From CAYMZZ01 sp044463125 (lineage in GTDB: Bacteria; Bacteroidota; Bacteroidia; Chitinophagales; Chitinophagaceae): DNA of 64,000 bases. The notes under the pieces were generated by a model. The model saw only the letters and a list, made by a program, of their open reading frames with translations, was not told the DNA's origin and did not search any database. The position numbers and the translations under genes are program-made. The stretch lies in contig JBIQMS010000006.1 in NCBI GenBank assembly GCA_044463125.1, forward strand, positions 1 to 64,000. The letters are read 5' to 3'. Shown piece by piece: positions 1-7,695 of this stretch. Numbering within the stretch: the first letter of the stretch is position 1; each line of letters begins with the position of its first letter.

Positions 1-50
1 GAAATTTTAAAACAAAAATCTGGGTAAGGATAAGCTGCCGGCAGGCAGGT

Positions 51-93
51 TTGGGGTATTTGAGTATTTGGAATTTGGATGGGGTATCTTATT
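51..93. repeat. short octad array (GTATTTGR units)
   Basis: Four or five 8-nt units of the form GTATTTGA / AATTTGGA follow one another without gaps. Just upstream, at 35-50, is a copy of the CTGCCGGCAG palindrome that recurs at 52317-52338 and 52366-52377. This is one member of the period-8 intergenic family found across the window. No gene is seen between 1 and 763. Confidence 0.6.
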
Positions 94-160
94 CGATCAC
101 TCAAGTTCACAAATCGGCCGGGTGACAAATTATCTGACAATCTTGAGGTAGCTATATTCA

Positions 161-400
161 CACTCCCTCCCGAAGGGAGGGCGTGTGGGTAGCAAGTGAA
201 GAGTAAGTTATTGGCCCTCCCGAAGGGAGGGCGTGTGAATCCCCGCACTTAATAAACCCGGATTAATTGCGACATATCAATCGACCATGCTAACAAATTT
301 TCAAGGAGGGTTGTGATGCCAGAATTTACACGCCCTCCCTTCGGGAGGGATATCCAAGAGCTCACATAACTACCCACACGCCCTCCCTTCGGGAGGGGTA
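161..400. repeat. four GAA-capped hairpins in two mirror-image pairs
   Basis: The 17-nt hairpin CCCTCCC-GAA-GGGAGGG occurs at about 165 and 215, and its reverse complement (TTC loop) at about 333 and 381. The flanks are also mirrored: copy 1 is followed by GCGTGTGGGTAG and copy 4 is preceded by its reverse complement, while copies 2 and 3 share GCGTGTGAAT or GCGTGTAAAT in the same way. The whole 161-400 block is therefore a long inverted repeat built from two direct copies. A 65-codon reading frame on the minus strand here is only a translation of the repeats. Confidence 0.75.
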
Positions 401-504
401 TGAATACCGCCTTCAAAACCTTGTCTGAAAAATTGTTGTCCGGCACTACCTATGCACGTACGCACTACCGAGGACGGTAGTATAGGTTACATAAAATCAT
501 CCTT

Positions 505-626
505 GCTCCCCTTCCGCCGCGGCGGAAGGGAGTGTGGGTAGCAAGCAAAGAATAAATTATTGCCCCTGCTGAAGGGAGAGTGTGTGAATCCCTGCATTAA
601 ATAAGACTGGATTGATTGCAACATGT
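505..626. repeat. diverged second copy of the 165-277 block
   Basis: This stretch aligns with 165-277: both have a palindromic head, then GTGTGGGTAGCAAG, an A-rich stretch ending in TTATTG, a second hairpin-like CTGAAGGGAG or CCGAAGGGAG, then GTGTGAATCCC and an AATAA...GGATT tail. The head here is a different perfect 22-bp palindrome at 509-530, built on CCGCCGCGGCGG. Point differences are spread along the length, so this is an old duplication. 627-723 contains nothing recognised apart from a small TGTTGT-GA-ACAACA dyad at 662-675. Confidence 0.65.
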
Positions 627-723
627 CTGCCCGCCAACCCGGCAAATTAATTTACAAATATTGTTGTGAACAACACGACCGCCATAACTCAAACCTACCT
701 ACAGTCAGGCAAATTCACAAATA

Positions 724-768
724 CAACGTAATACGTATAACGTAATACGTACAACGTACAACGTCACC
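724..768. repeat. ACGTANN heptad array at DUF4834 stop codon
   Basis: About six uninterrupted 7-nt units of the form ACGTAAT / ACGTATA / ACGTACA. The last unit overlaps the stop codon (TGA, 764-766, minus strand) of the DUF4834 gene. Same family as the arrays at 10106, 12954, 13122, 14653, 26769, 26930, 32504 and 40153. Confidence 0.75.
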
Positions 769-1009
769 GTATTTCTTCAAAGTCAATATAATCTTCCGAT
801 TTCGGACGGGGCGATTCAGTCCTTAATTTTTGTTCGGTAAAAGCGGCACTGGCCTGCTCCTGCTGGCGTGCCTGCTGCTGCATTTTTTCCTGCATGGCAC
901 GGAACTGCCGCTTCATCTGTCGGCTGGCCCGGTACACGGGAATGATCAGGCGAAATATGAGGTTGTACAAAAACCAGATCAGGAGGCCGTATAGAATAAT
1001 TTTCAGCAA
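764..1009 (-). CDS. DUF4834 family small membrane protein
   Basis: An 81-residue protein with one N-terminal membrane segment (residues 1-25, rich in Leu/Ile/Phe), then a basic region (about 27-40), a Gln-rich helical stretch (about 40-55) and an acidic end with DYIDFEEIR. This matches DUF4834, a small single-pass Bacteroidota family of unknown function often encoded beside housekeeping genes. The only possible start that keeps the membrane helix is TTG at 1007-1009, because an in-frame stop lies six codons upstream and the next Met is residue 33. The gene is transcribed divergently from rimP. Family assignment is by pattern; function is unknown. Confidence 0.75.
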   Translation of the reverse strand: MLKIILYGLLIWFLYNLIFRLIIPVYRASRQMKRQFRAMQEKMQQQARQQEQASAAFTEQKLRTESPRPKSEDYIDFEEIR

Positions 1010-1176
1010 TGCTCTGTTTTTTGGTCAAAGAGGACTGTAAAGTTAGGAACTGTGTCCGTGAATGCCTGCCCTGGCGGGGTATTCTTCGGTCATTTTCACA
1101 TTTTCTTCGGTAAAGAAGGGAATTCAGGAGGGCTTTATCGGCTTATTTCCGCCGAACAGGCCACGGCGAATACAAA

Positions 1177-1209
1177 TTTGGAAGATATCCCTGTTTTCAC
1201 TTAGTTTTG
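1177..1209 (+). promoter_or_regulatory. promoter of rimP-nusA-infB
   Basis: TTTG (1177-1180), 21 nt, then TAGTTTTG (1202-1209): a complete match to the Bacteroidota -33/-7 consensus TTTG / TAnnTTTG. It is the only promoter in the window with both boxes perfect. Transcription should begin near 1213-1217, just before the hairpin at 1227. Confidence 0.75.
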
Positions 1210-1226
1210 CATCGGAAAAAGCAAGT

Positions 1227-1260
1227 AAGAAGGGAACGAAGACCGTTCCCTTCTTCTTTT
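1227..1260 (+). terminator. terminator-like hairpin in the rimP leader (possible attenuator)
   Basis: A perfect 12-bp stem (1227-1238 with 1244-1255; left arm AAGAAGGGAACG) closes a 5-nt loop and is followed by CTTTT. It sits between the predicted start site and the rimP ATG at 1274. No plus-strand gene upstream needs a terminator, so its likely role is premature termination of the operon's own transcript. Regulation by NusA is an inference. Confidence 0.65.
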
Positions 1261-1273
1261 ATCCAACTTGAAT

Positions 1274-1738
1274 ATGGACGCTGTACTGCCGGTATTGGAG
1301 CAAAAAGTCAATACCCTGATTGAGGCCGACCCGGATGTGTTCCTCGTGGAGATCCGCATAAAGCCCACCAACAATGTGAAGGTCTTCCTCGATGCCGACC
1401 AGGGAATCAATGTGGATCGCCTGATCCAATACAATCGAAAACTGTATAAGGATCTGGAAGAATCGAACCTGTTCCCCAATGGGGATTTTTCGCTGGAACT
1501 GAGTTCTCCGGGCCTCGATGAACCGCTGAAACTATTGCGCCAGTATCGCAAGAATATCGGGCGCTTCGTGGAAGTAACCCTGATCGACGGCAGCAAACAG
1601 GAAGGAAAACTGCTGGAAGCTTCGGAAGAGAAGCTGCTGCTGGAGCAGGAAACGGGCAAGGGAAAGAAGAAACAGGTATTGCAGAAAGAGCTGCCCATGG
1701 CCGAGGTAAAGATTACCAAAATACAGGTGAAATTTTAG
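1274..1738 (+). CDS. rimP: ribosome maturation factor RimP
   Basis: RimP binds free 30S subunits and is needed for their late maturation. The 154-residue product has the expected two-part layout: an N-terminal alpha/beta domain with VKVFLDADQGINVDRL and the conserved LELSSPGLDEPL segment, then a C-terminal Sm-like barrel beginning near GRFVEVTLIDG. A TTG two codons upstream (1268) is possible, but the ATG at 1274 fits better. It is first in the rimP-nusA-infB cluster, the classical bacterial order, and lies 115 nt before nusA. The promoter and hairpin just upstream indicate control of the whole cluster. Confidence 0.95.
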   Translation: MDAVLPVLEQKVNTLIEADPDVFLVEIRIKPTNNVKVFLDADQGINVDRLIQYNRKLYKDLEESNLFPNGDFSLELSSPGLDEPLKLLRQYRKNIGRFVEVTLIDGSKQEGKLLEASEEKLLLEQETGKGKKKQVLQKELPMAEVKITKIQVKF

Positions 1739-1853
1739 AATCGCTCCGGAAGGACCGGGGGCAAAAACTATAAACATTCAGTAAAAGTCAAACAACAACT
1801 GGATATCGCAACGCTGAAAGCAGCCTGCGCCATCCGACCTCAAACTAAGAGTT

Positions 1854-3101
1854 ATGGCAAGTATCAATTTGATCGAAGCATTCCAGGAATTTAAGGATGC
1901 CGAGAAAATCGATCGTCCCACGATGATGAAAGTGGTGGAAGACGTTTTCAAAACCCTGCTGCGCAAAAAATTTGGCAGCGATGAAAACTTCGACGTGATC
2001 GTGAACGCAGAGAAGGGCGACCTCGAGATTATTCGACACCGGATGATTGTGGAAGACGGACAGGTGGAAGATCCACTGGCACAGGTGGCTTATTCCGATG
2101 CGGTCAAAATTGAGCCCGACTTTGAAGTAGGCGAAGAGTTGTTTGAAGAAATTGACCTGTATGATTTCGGTCGCCGGGCCATCCTGGCTGCCAAGCAAAC
2201 ACTGGCCAGCCGTATCAGCGATTTGAAGAAGAATGTACTGGCAAAAAAATATGGCGATAGAATTGGTGAAATCATCAGCGCGGAAGTGTACCAGGTTTGG
2301 AAGAAGGAGATTTTGTTGCTGGATGAAGAGGGCAATGAATTGATTCTTCCCAAGAGTGAACAGATCCCCCAGGATTATTTCAAGAAAGGAGAAAATATCC
2401 GTGCGGTAGTGAAGAAGGTGGATATGAAGAATAATAATCCGGTGATCATTCTTTCGCGCACATCACCCGACTTCCTGGCCAAACTTTTGGAAATTGAAGT
2501 GCCGGAGATCTTTGATGGGCTGATTGTGATCAAGCGAATTGTTCGCGATCCGGGTGAAAGGGCTAAAGTAGCGGTGGAATCCTACGACGATCGTATTGAT
2601 CCCGTGGGTGCTTGCGTAGGTATGAAGGGAAGCCGTATCCATGGCATTGTACGCGAACTGAAAAATGAAAATATTGACGTGATCAACTGGACCAGCAATA
2701 TCCAGTTGCTCATTCAGCGTTCGCTGACACCCGCCAAGATCACGTCTATGGACCTGGACAATGACAGGAAGCATGCGAGCGTGTACCTGAAACCCGACCA
2801 GGTATCCCTGGCCATCGGCCGCAGGGGCGTGAACATCAAGCTGGCCTGTGAGCTGACCGGATACGAAATTGATGTTTATCGCGATACCGAAGAAGAAGAA
2901 GCGGAATTTGATATCGATCTGGAAGAATTCAGCGATGAAATTGAAACATGGGTGATTGATGAGCTGAAGCGTGTAGGTTGCGATACCGCCCGCAGCGTAC
3001 TCAACCTTACCGCGGATGAACTGGAGCGCCGCACCGACCTGGAGAAAGAAACGATTGATGAAGTGAGGAAGGTGTTGCAGGCGGAATTTGAGAAAGAATG
3101 A
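1854..3101 (+). CDS. nusA: transcription termination/antitermination factor NusA
   Basis: NusA binds RNA polymerase and the nascent RNA and modulates pausing, intrinsic termination and antitermination. The 415-residue protein shows an N-terminal polymerase-binding domain, an S1 domain (about 130-200), two KH domains (the first with GMKGSRIHGIVREL, the second with AIGRRGVNIKLA) and a short C-terminal helix-hairpin-helix-like segment (about 355-415). This is the short NusA form lacking the duplicated acidic C-terminal repeats of the E. coli protein. It sits between rimP and infB; a short repeat block separates it from infB. Confidence 0.97.
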   Translation: MASINLIEAFQEFKDAEKIDRPTMMKVVEDVFKTLLRKKFGSDENFDVIVNAEKGDLEIIRHRMIVEDGQVEDPLAQVAYSDAVKIEPDFEVGEELFEEIDLYDFGRRAILAAKQTLASRISDLKKNVLAKKYGDRIGEIISAEVYQVWKKEILLLDEEGNELILPKSEQIPQDYFKKGENIRAVVKKVDMKNNNPVIILSRTSPDFLAKLLEIEVPEIFDGLIVIKRIVRDPGERAKVAVESYDDRIDPVGACVGMKGSRIHGIVRELKNENIDVINWTSNIQLLIQRSLTPAKITSMDLDNDRKHASVYLKPDQVSLAIGRRGVNIKLACELTGYEIDVYRDTEEEEAEFDIDLEEFSDEIETWVIDELKRVGCDTARSVLNLTADELERRTDLEKETIDEVRKVLQAEFEKE

Positions 3102-3110
3102 TGAGGAAAC

Positions 3111-3162
3111 GTGAGTCGTGAGGCGTGAGTCGTGAGGCGTGCCTTCGTAGCCCCGAAGGGGC
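3111..3162. repeat. GTGAGKC heptads plus GCCCC-GAA-GGGGC hairpin
   Basis: Four 7-nt units alternate GTGAGTC and GTGAGGC (3111-3140). They are followed by a small hairpin with stem GCCCC/GGGGC and loop GAA at 3150-3162. The hairpin resembles the one after infB (GCCCC-AAA-GGGGC). The block lies in the 130-nt gap between nusA and infB, without a U-run, so it does not look like a strong terminator. Confidence 0.65.
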
Positions 3163-3231
3163 GATATACGTTAGCGGGGGGCGACAAACTATCGAGTTGC
3201 GTTGAATATTTAGAACATATAAGAAAGATTA

Positions 3232-6066
3232 ATGGCAGAATTAAAACTTCCGAGACTTTTGGCGGCCGCCAAAGAATTCAATGTGGGCCAGGATACGATT
3301 ATCGATTTCCTGATTGGGAAAGGATTTTCCAAAGATGAGCTGAAGCCAACTTCAAAGCTCACGGAGGACATGTATCGTGCCCTGCAGCAGGAATTCCAAA
3401 GCGATAAGGCCGCGAAGATGAAGAGCGACCAGGTGGACCTTCCCAAAGGTCAACAGGTGGAAGCACGCAAGAAGAAAGAGGAAGAAGAAGTAAGCTTCCG
3501 CAAGGAGAAAGAGGAGAAGAAAGCACCGGCTCCTGTAGAAGAAGCGCCCGCTCCTGCTCCCGCTCCCGAAGAGAAGCCCGCGGAAGAACCCGCTGCTCCC
3601 GCTAAAGAGAAAGAAGAAGAAGTGGTGAAGCTGGAAGCTCCCGAAGTATCGCTACCCAAAGTAGTGGACAAGATCGACCTCTCTACTATCGATTCCTCAA
3701 CACGTCCTAAAAAGACGGTGAAGAAGAAAGCAGATCAAAAAGCGGAAGAAGAAGCGCCGGCCAAACCTGCCCGCAAAACGAAAAAAGAGCAGGAAGAAGA
3801 ATTGAAACCCGCGGCTAAAGCGGAAGAAATAGTGGAAAAGCCTGCCGTGGCTGCAGAAGCAGAGAAAGAAGAAGAGTTGCCTCCGGTGATTGAAAATATC
3901 AGGGCAGAAAAAATTGAAGGTCCTAAGATTCTGGGTAAAATTGAATTGCCTACCGATAGCGACACGCGTCCCAAAAAAGATGAAAAACGCAAACGCAAGC
4001 GTATCCCCATCGAGAAGAAAGAAGTACGACCCGATGGAGCTGGCGCCGCACAGGGCCGCGATCGCGGACGTGGTGGCGATCAGCGTGGCCGCACCGGTGG
4101 TGGCGGTGGCCGCACAGGACGTGGCGGCATGACCCGTCGCGAAGACAAACTGATCGACGAAAAAGAAATTCAGAAGAAGATACAGGAAACCCAGGCCAAG
4201 CTTTCGGGTGGTGGCGGCAAAAAAGGAAGCCGTGCCCGACTGCGTCGTGAAAAGCGCCAGGAAATGGCCGAAGCCATGGGCGAGGAGATGGATGATAATA
4301 AGCTGCAGGTAACCGAATTCATCAGCGTGAGCGAACTCGCCAGCCTGATGGATGTGAGCTTTGCCGATGTGATCAGCAAGTGTATGAGCCTGGGCATCAT
4401 GGTGTCGATCAACCAGCGCCTCGACGCGGAAGTAATTGAACTCGTGGCCAGCGAATTTGGCTACGATGTGGAGTTCATCGATATGGAGAAACAACTGGAG
4501 ATGGAAGATGAGGAGGAAGAAGATGATGAAGAAAACCAGGAACATCGTTCACCCATCGTTACCATCATGGGTCACGTTGACCATGGTAAAACGTCGTTGC
4601 TCGACTATATCCGTAGCGCCAATGTGGTTGCCGGTGAGGCCGGAGGTATCACCCAGCATATTGGTGCTTACCAGGTAACGCTACCTAATGGTAAAGAAAT
4701 CACTTTCCTCGATACACCCGGTCACGAAGCCTTTACGGCCATGCGTGCGCGCGGTGCCAAGGTTACCGATATCGCGGTAATTGTGATTGCGGCGGACGAT
4801 GCGGTGATGCCCCAAACCCGTGAAGCCATCAGCCACGCACAGGCGGCGGGTGTGCCGATGATTTTCGCGATCAACAAGATTGACAAACCCGGCGCCAATT
4901 CGCAAAAAATTTATGAGCAGCTTTCGCAAATGAACCTGTTGGTGGAAGAATGGGGTGGAAAATTCCAGAGCCAGGAAATCGCCGCCAAAACAGGACTGAA
5001 CGTAGATAAGCTGCTGGAAAAAATATTGCTGGAAGCGGAATTGCTGGAACTGAAAGCCAATCCGCAGCGCGAAGCCAGCGGTACCATCATTGAAGCCTCG
5101 CTCGATAAGGGTCGCGGCTATGTAGCTACCCTGCTGGTGGAAAATGGAACCCTGCATCCCGGTGACCTGGTGGTGAGTGGCCAGTACTATGGCCGCGTGA
5201 AAGCCATGTTCAACGAAAGGAATAAGCGCGAAGAAGCGGCTGGTCCCTCTGCTCCGGCAGTAATCCTCGGTTTGAATGGCGCTCCGCAAGCGGGTGAGAA
5301 ATTCAAAGTGTATGCGGAAGAATCCGAAGCGAAAGAAGTAGCTAACCGTCGAGCCCAAATCCTGCGTGAGCAGGGTATGCGCGCCAAGAAGCATATTACG
5401 CTCGATGAGATCGGCCGTCGTTTGGCCCTGGGCAACTTTAAGGAACTGAACGTGATCATCAAGGGTGATGTGGACGGTTCTATTGAGGCCCTGAGTGATT
5501 CCTTGCAGAAACTTTCTACCGAAGAAATCGCGGTGCGCGTGCTGCTGAAGGGTGTGGGTCAGATTTCGGAAAGCGATGTGGTGTTGGCGGCAGCATCCGA
5601 TGCGGTGATCATTGGCTTTAACGTGCGTCCTTCCCTGCAGGCAAACAAGCTGGCAGAAACCGAAGGCGTGGAAATCAAACTCTATTCCATCATCTATACC
5701 GCCATCGACGAAATCAAGAGCGCGATGGAGGGTATGTTGGAACCCAAGGTTACGGAGAAGATTGTGGCCAATGTGGAAGTGCGCGAAGTGTTCAAGTTTG
5801 ATAAAGCTACCGTGGCCGGTTGTTATGTGCGTGATGGAAAAATCAAGCGCGACTCGAAAGTGCGCCTGATCCGTGATGGCATCGTGGTATATCCCGTAGC
5901 GGAAGGTGTGGTTGCCGAGCTCGGCTCGCTGAAACGCTTCAAGGACGACGCGAAGGATGTACAGGCCGGTATGGAATGTGGTTTGACTATTAAGAATTAT
6001 TCTGACTTGAAAGTAGGTGATATAGTAGAAGCCTACGAAATAGAAGAAGTAAAAAGAACTCTATAA
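3232..6066 (+). CDS. infB: translation initiation factor IF-2
   Basis: IF-2 is the GTPase that delivers initiator tRNA to the 30S subunit and promotes subunit joining. The 944-residue protein has an IF2-N domain at residues 1-60, then a long low-complexity linker (about 65-330) alternating Glu/Lys/Pro/Ala blocks and ending in an Arg-Gly-rich run, and a second IF2-N-like domain near 360-410. The GTPase domain carries GHVDHGKTSLL (about 447), the switch I segment GGITQHIGAY, DTPGHEAF and NKID. C-terminal domains III and IV follow. The total is longer than E. coli IF-2 (890) because of the linker. It is the last gene of the rimP operon and is followed by a strong hairpin. Confidence 0.97.
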   Translation: MAELKLPRLLAAAKEFNVGQDTIIDFLIGKGFSKDELKPTSKLTEDMYRALQQEFQSDKAAKMKSDQVDLPKGQQVEARKKKEEEEVSFRKEKEEKKAPAPVEEAPAPAPAPEEKPAEEPAAPAKEKEEEVVKLEAPEVSLPKVVDKIDLSTIDSSTRPKKTVKKKADQKAEEEAPAKPARKTKKEQEEELKPAAKAEEIVEKPAVAAEAEKEEELPPVIENIRAEKIEGPKILGKIELPTDSDTRPKKDEKRKRKRIPIEKKEVRPDGAGAAQGRDRGRGGDQRGRTGGGGGRTGRGGMTRREDKLIDEKEIQKKIQETQAKLSGGGGKKGSRARLRREKRQEMAEAMGEEMDDNKLQVTEFISVSELASLMDVSFADVISKCMSLGIMVSINQRLDAEVIELVASEFGYDVEFIDMEKQLEMEDEEEEDDEENQEHRSPIVTIMGHVDHGKTSLLDYIRSANVVAGEAGGITQHIGAYQVTLPNGKEITFLDTPGHEAFTAMRARGAKVTDIAVIVIAADDAVMPQTREAISHAQAAGVPMIFAINKIDKPGANSQKIYEQLSQMNLLVEEWGGKFQSQEIAAKTGLNVDKLLEKILLEAELLELKANPQREASGTIIEASLDKGRGYVATLLVENGTLHPGDLVVSGQYYGRVKAMFNERNKREEAAGPSAPAVILGLNGAPQAGEKFKVYAEESEAKEVANRRAQILREQGMRAKKHITLDEIGRRLALGNFKELNVIIKGDVDGSIEALSDSLQKLSTEEIAVRVLLKGVGQISESDVVLAAASDAVIIGFNVRPSLQANKLAETEGVEIKLYSIIYTAIDEIKSAMEGMLEPKVTEKIVANVEVREVFKFDKATVAGCYVRDGKIKRDSKVRLIRDGIVVYPVAEGVVAELGSLKRFKDDAKDVQAGMECGLTIKNYSDLKVGDIVEAYEIEEVKRTL

Positions 6067-6072
6067 TGCACA

Positions 6073-6105
6073 CCTACATTTAGCCCCAAAGGGGCTAAAT
6101 GTAGG
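6073..6105. terminator. strong hairpin after infB
   Basis: A 15-bp perfect stem (6073-6087 with 6091-6105; tip TAGCCCC-AAA-GGGGCTA) starts seven bases after the infB stop. The following sequence has only an interrupted T-rich stretch. A terminator or 3'-end stabiliser for the infB operon is likely. Confidence 0.7.
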
Positions 6106-6172
6106 GTGAATGTTTTGTTAAAGCTAAGCTGATTGGCTGCCCCGCTGGGGAGCAAAATTTACTTTTATTCTC

Positions 6173-7567
6173 ATGAAAAAGCATCTAGGATTTCTGTTTT
6201 TGTTATTGATGATGATGGCGGGCTTTGCATCAACTGCCCATAGCCAGGTGCGCCGTGCCGTGGCCGACAAGATAGTGGCTGTAGTGGGCGACCGTGTCAT
6301 TCTGCAATCGGATATCAAGAACTCTATTTCCGATGCTGTTCGACAAGGGCAACCCGTGCCGGACGATGCATTTTGCATGTTGATGGACCAGGCCCTGGTA
6401 TCGAAAGTGCTGATGTTGCAGGCGGAAAAAGATTCCCTGCCGGTAACCGATGAGGAAGTGGAAGCCGAGCTCGATCAGCGGGTACGTTATTTTATCCGCG
6501 AAGTGGGTAGCCAGGAAGCCCTGGAAGAATATGCCGGCAAAACCATTTACCAGATTAAAGATGATGCACGTGAATCGGTGCGCGAACGTAAGCTGGCCGA
6601 TGCCATGCAGCAGAAGATCGTGAACAGTGTGAAGATTACACCAACGGAAGTAAAAGCGTTTTTCGATAAGATTCCCAAGGATAGTTTACCCTTCTTTGAA
6701 TCGGAGCTGGAAGTGGGACAGATTGTGTTGTTGCCTAAAGCATCACGCGATTTAGAGTCCTATATCTTCGCCGAAATGATGAATTATAAGAAGCAGATCG
6801 AGAATAAGACTGCGAGTTTTGAAACCCTGGCACAGCGGTTCTCCGAGGATCCCGGAAGTAAGGACAGAGGCGGGTTTTATCAGATTAACCGAAATGAAAA
6901 GTCCTGGGATCCGGTATTTCTTTCGACTGCGTTTCGTTTGAAGGATGGGGAAGTATCGAGCCCCGTCAAGTCGGATCGCTTTGGTTATTTCCTGATCAAG
7001 ATGGAAAAGCGCCGGGGTGATGATGCTGATGTGCGAATGATTCTGCGTATCCCTCCCGTAACAGATGAGGAGATCAATGCGGCCAAGGCTAAGCTTGACA
7101 CCGTTCGTTCGAAGATCATTGCCGGCAATATGAACTTTAATGAGGCCGCCAGTCGTTATTCGGAAGATGAGGCTGCTAAATATTCCGGCCCCTTTTTCCT
7201 GAATCGTGATGGCTCCACCTATATCACCATTGATCAACTGGATAAGGAAACCGTGGAAGTATTGCGAAACCTGAAAGTGGGTGATATTTCCGCACCGGTT
7301 ACTTATACCACCGATCAGGGCAAGAAGGGAGTTCGAATCGTATATCTCAAGAGCCGCTCCGAGCCGCACGTGATGAATATGCGCGACGACTACAGCAAAA
7401 TAGCCACTGCCGCCCTGGAGGAGAAGAAAAGAAAAGTGTTGCAGGAATGGCTGAAGGAGAAAATGTCGAGCTATTATATCATGGTGGATGAAAACACCCA
7501 GGCCGATTGCCCTTCTATAGCGCAATATGCCAGCCAGCCCAATCAAACCAGTAAGGCCGGTTTCTAA
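6173..7567 (+). CDS. SurA-like periplasmic peptidyl-prolyl isomerase/chaperone
   Basis: A 464-residue exported protein with a signal peptide (residues 1-24, ending AHSQ), an N-terminal SurA-type domain containing DKIVAVVGDRVILQSDI, and two parvulin-type PPIase domains (about 180-285 and 290-400). This is SurA architecture; such proteins escort outer-membrane proteins through the periplasm. The first parvulin domain keeps the F-x-x-L-A-x-x-[FY]-S-x-D signature (FETLAQRFSEDPGS) and the second a similar FNEAASRYSEDEAA. A second, differently organised parvulin protein is encoded at 23309-25258. It has its own 106-nt upstream gap after infB and ends before a hairpin at 7605. Confidence 0.9.
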   Translation: MKKHLGFLFLLLMMMAGFASTAHSQVRRAVADKIVAVVGDRVILQSDIKNSISDAVRQGQPVPDDAFCMLMDQALVSKVLMLQAEKDSLPVTDEEVEAELDQRVRYFIREVGSQEALEEYAGKTIYQIKDDARESVRERKLADAMQQKIVNSVKITPTEVKAFFDKIPKDSLPFFESELEVGQIVLLPKASRDLESYIFAEMMNYKKQIENKTASFETLAQRFSEDPGSKDRGGFYQINRNEKSWDPVFLSTAFRLKDGEVSSPVKSDRFGYFLIKMEKRRGDDADVRMILRIPPVTDEEINAAKAKLDTVRSKIIAGNMNFNEAASRYSEDEAAKYSGPFFLNRDGSTYITIDQLDKETVEVLRNLKVGDISAPVTYTTDQGKKGVRIVYLKSRSEPHVMNMRDDYSKIATAALEEKKRKVLQEWLKEKMSSYYIMVDENTQADCPSIAQYASQPNQTSKAGF

Positions 7568-7604
7568 TCCTACTACTTTATTTATCAATCAGTTAATAAA
7601 CTGA

Positions 7605-7641
7605 TACGCGAAAGACCCGGCAAAGCCGAGTCTTTCGCGTA
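7605..7641. terminator. hairpin after the SurA-like gene
   Basis: Perfect 12-bp arms (TACGCGAAAGAC at 7605-7616, its complement at 7630-7641) enclose an inner GGC-AAA-GCC helix. The hairpin ends exactly where an in-frame upstream ATG of purF (7642) begins, another reason to prefer the purF start at 7696. Confidence 0.7.
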
Positions 7642-7667
7642 ATGAAGGATATCCCATTTTTTCGTGC

Positions 7668-7675
7668 TACCTTTG
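7668..7675 (+). promoter_or_regulatory. purF promoter -7 element
   Basis: TACCTTTG matches TAnnTTTG exactly and ends 20 nt before the ATG at 7696. No TTTG is visible at the expected -33 spacing. It lies downstream of the alternative start at 7642, which supports the shorter protein. Confidence 0.5.
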
Positions 7676-7695
7676 CGGCTTTCCTACACAATCCC

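Noticed and set aside
249..446. 65-codon minus-strand reading frame rich in LPKGGRV
   Set aside because: It is a translation of two hairpin repeat copies; no start context, family or signal supports a protein.
3697..4545. 282-codon minus-strand frame inside infB
   Set aside because: Antisense of the charged infB linker; low-complexity composition mirrors Glu/Lys codons on the other strand.
7642..7695. Upstream start for purF at 7642
   Set aside because: It would add 18 residues before the segment carrying the catalytic Cys, starts at the edge of a hairpin, and lies upstream of the probable promoter box.
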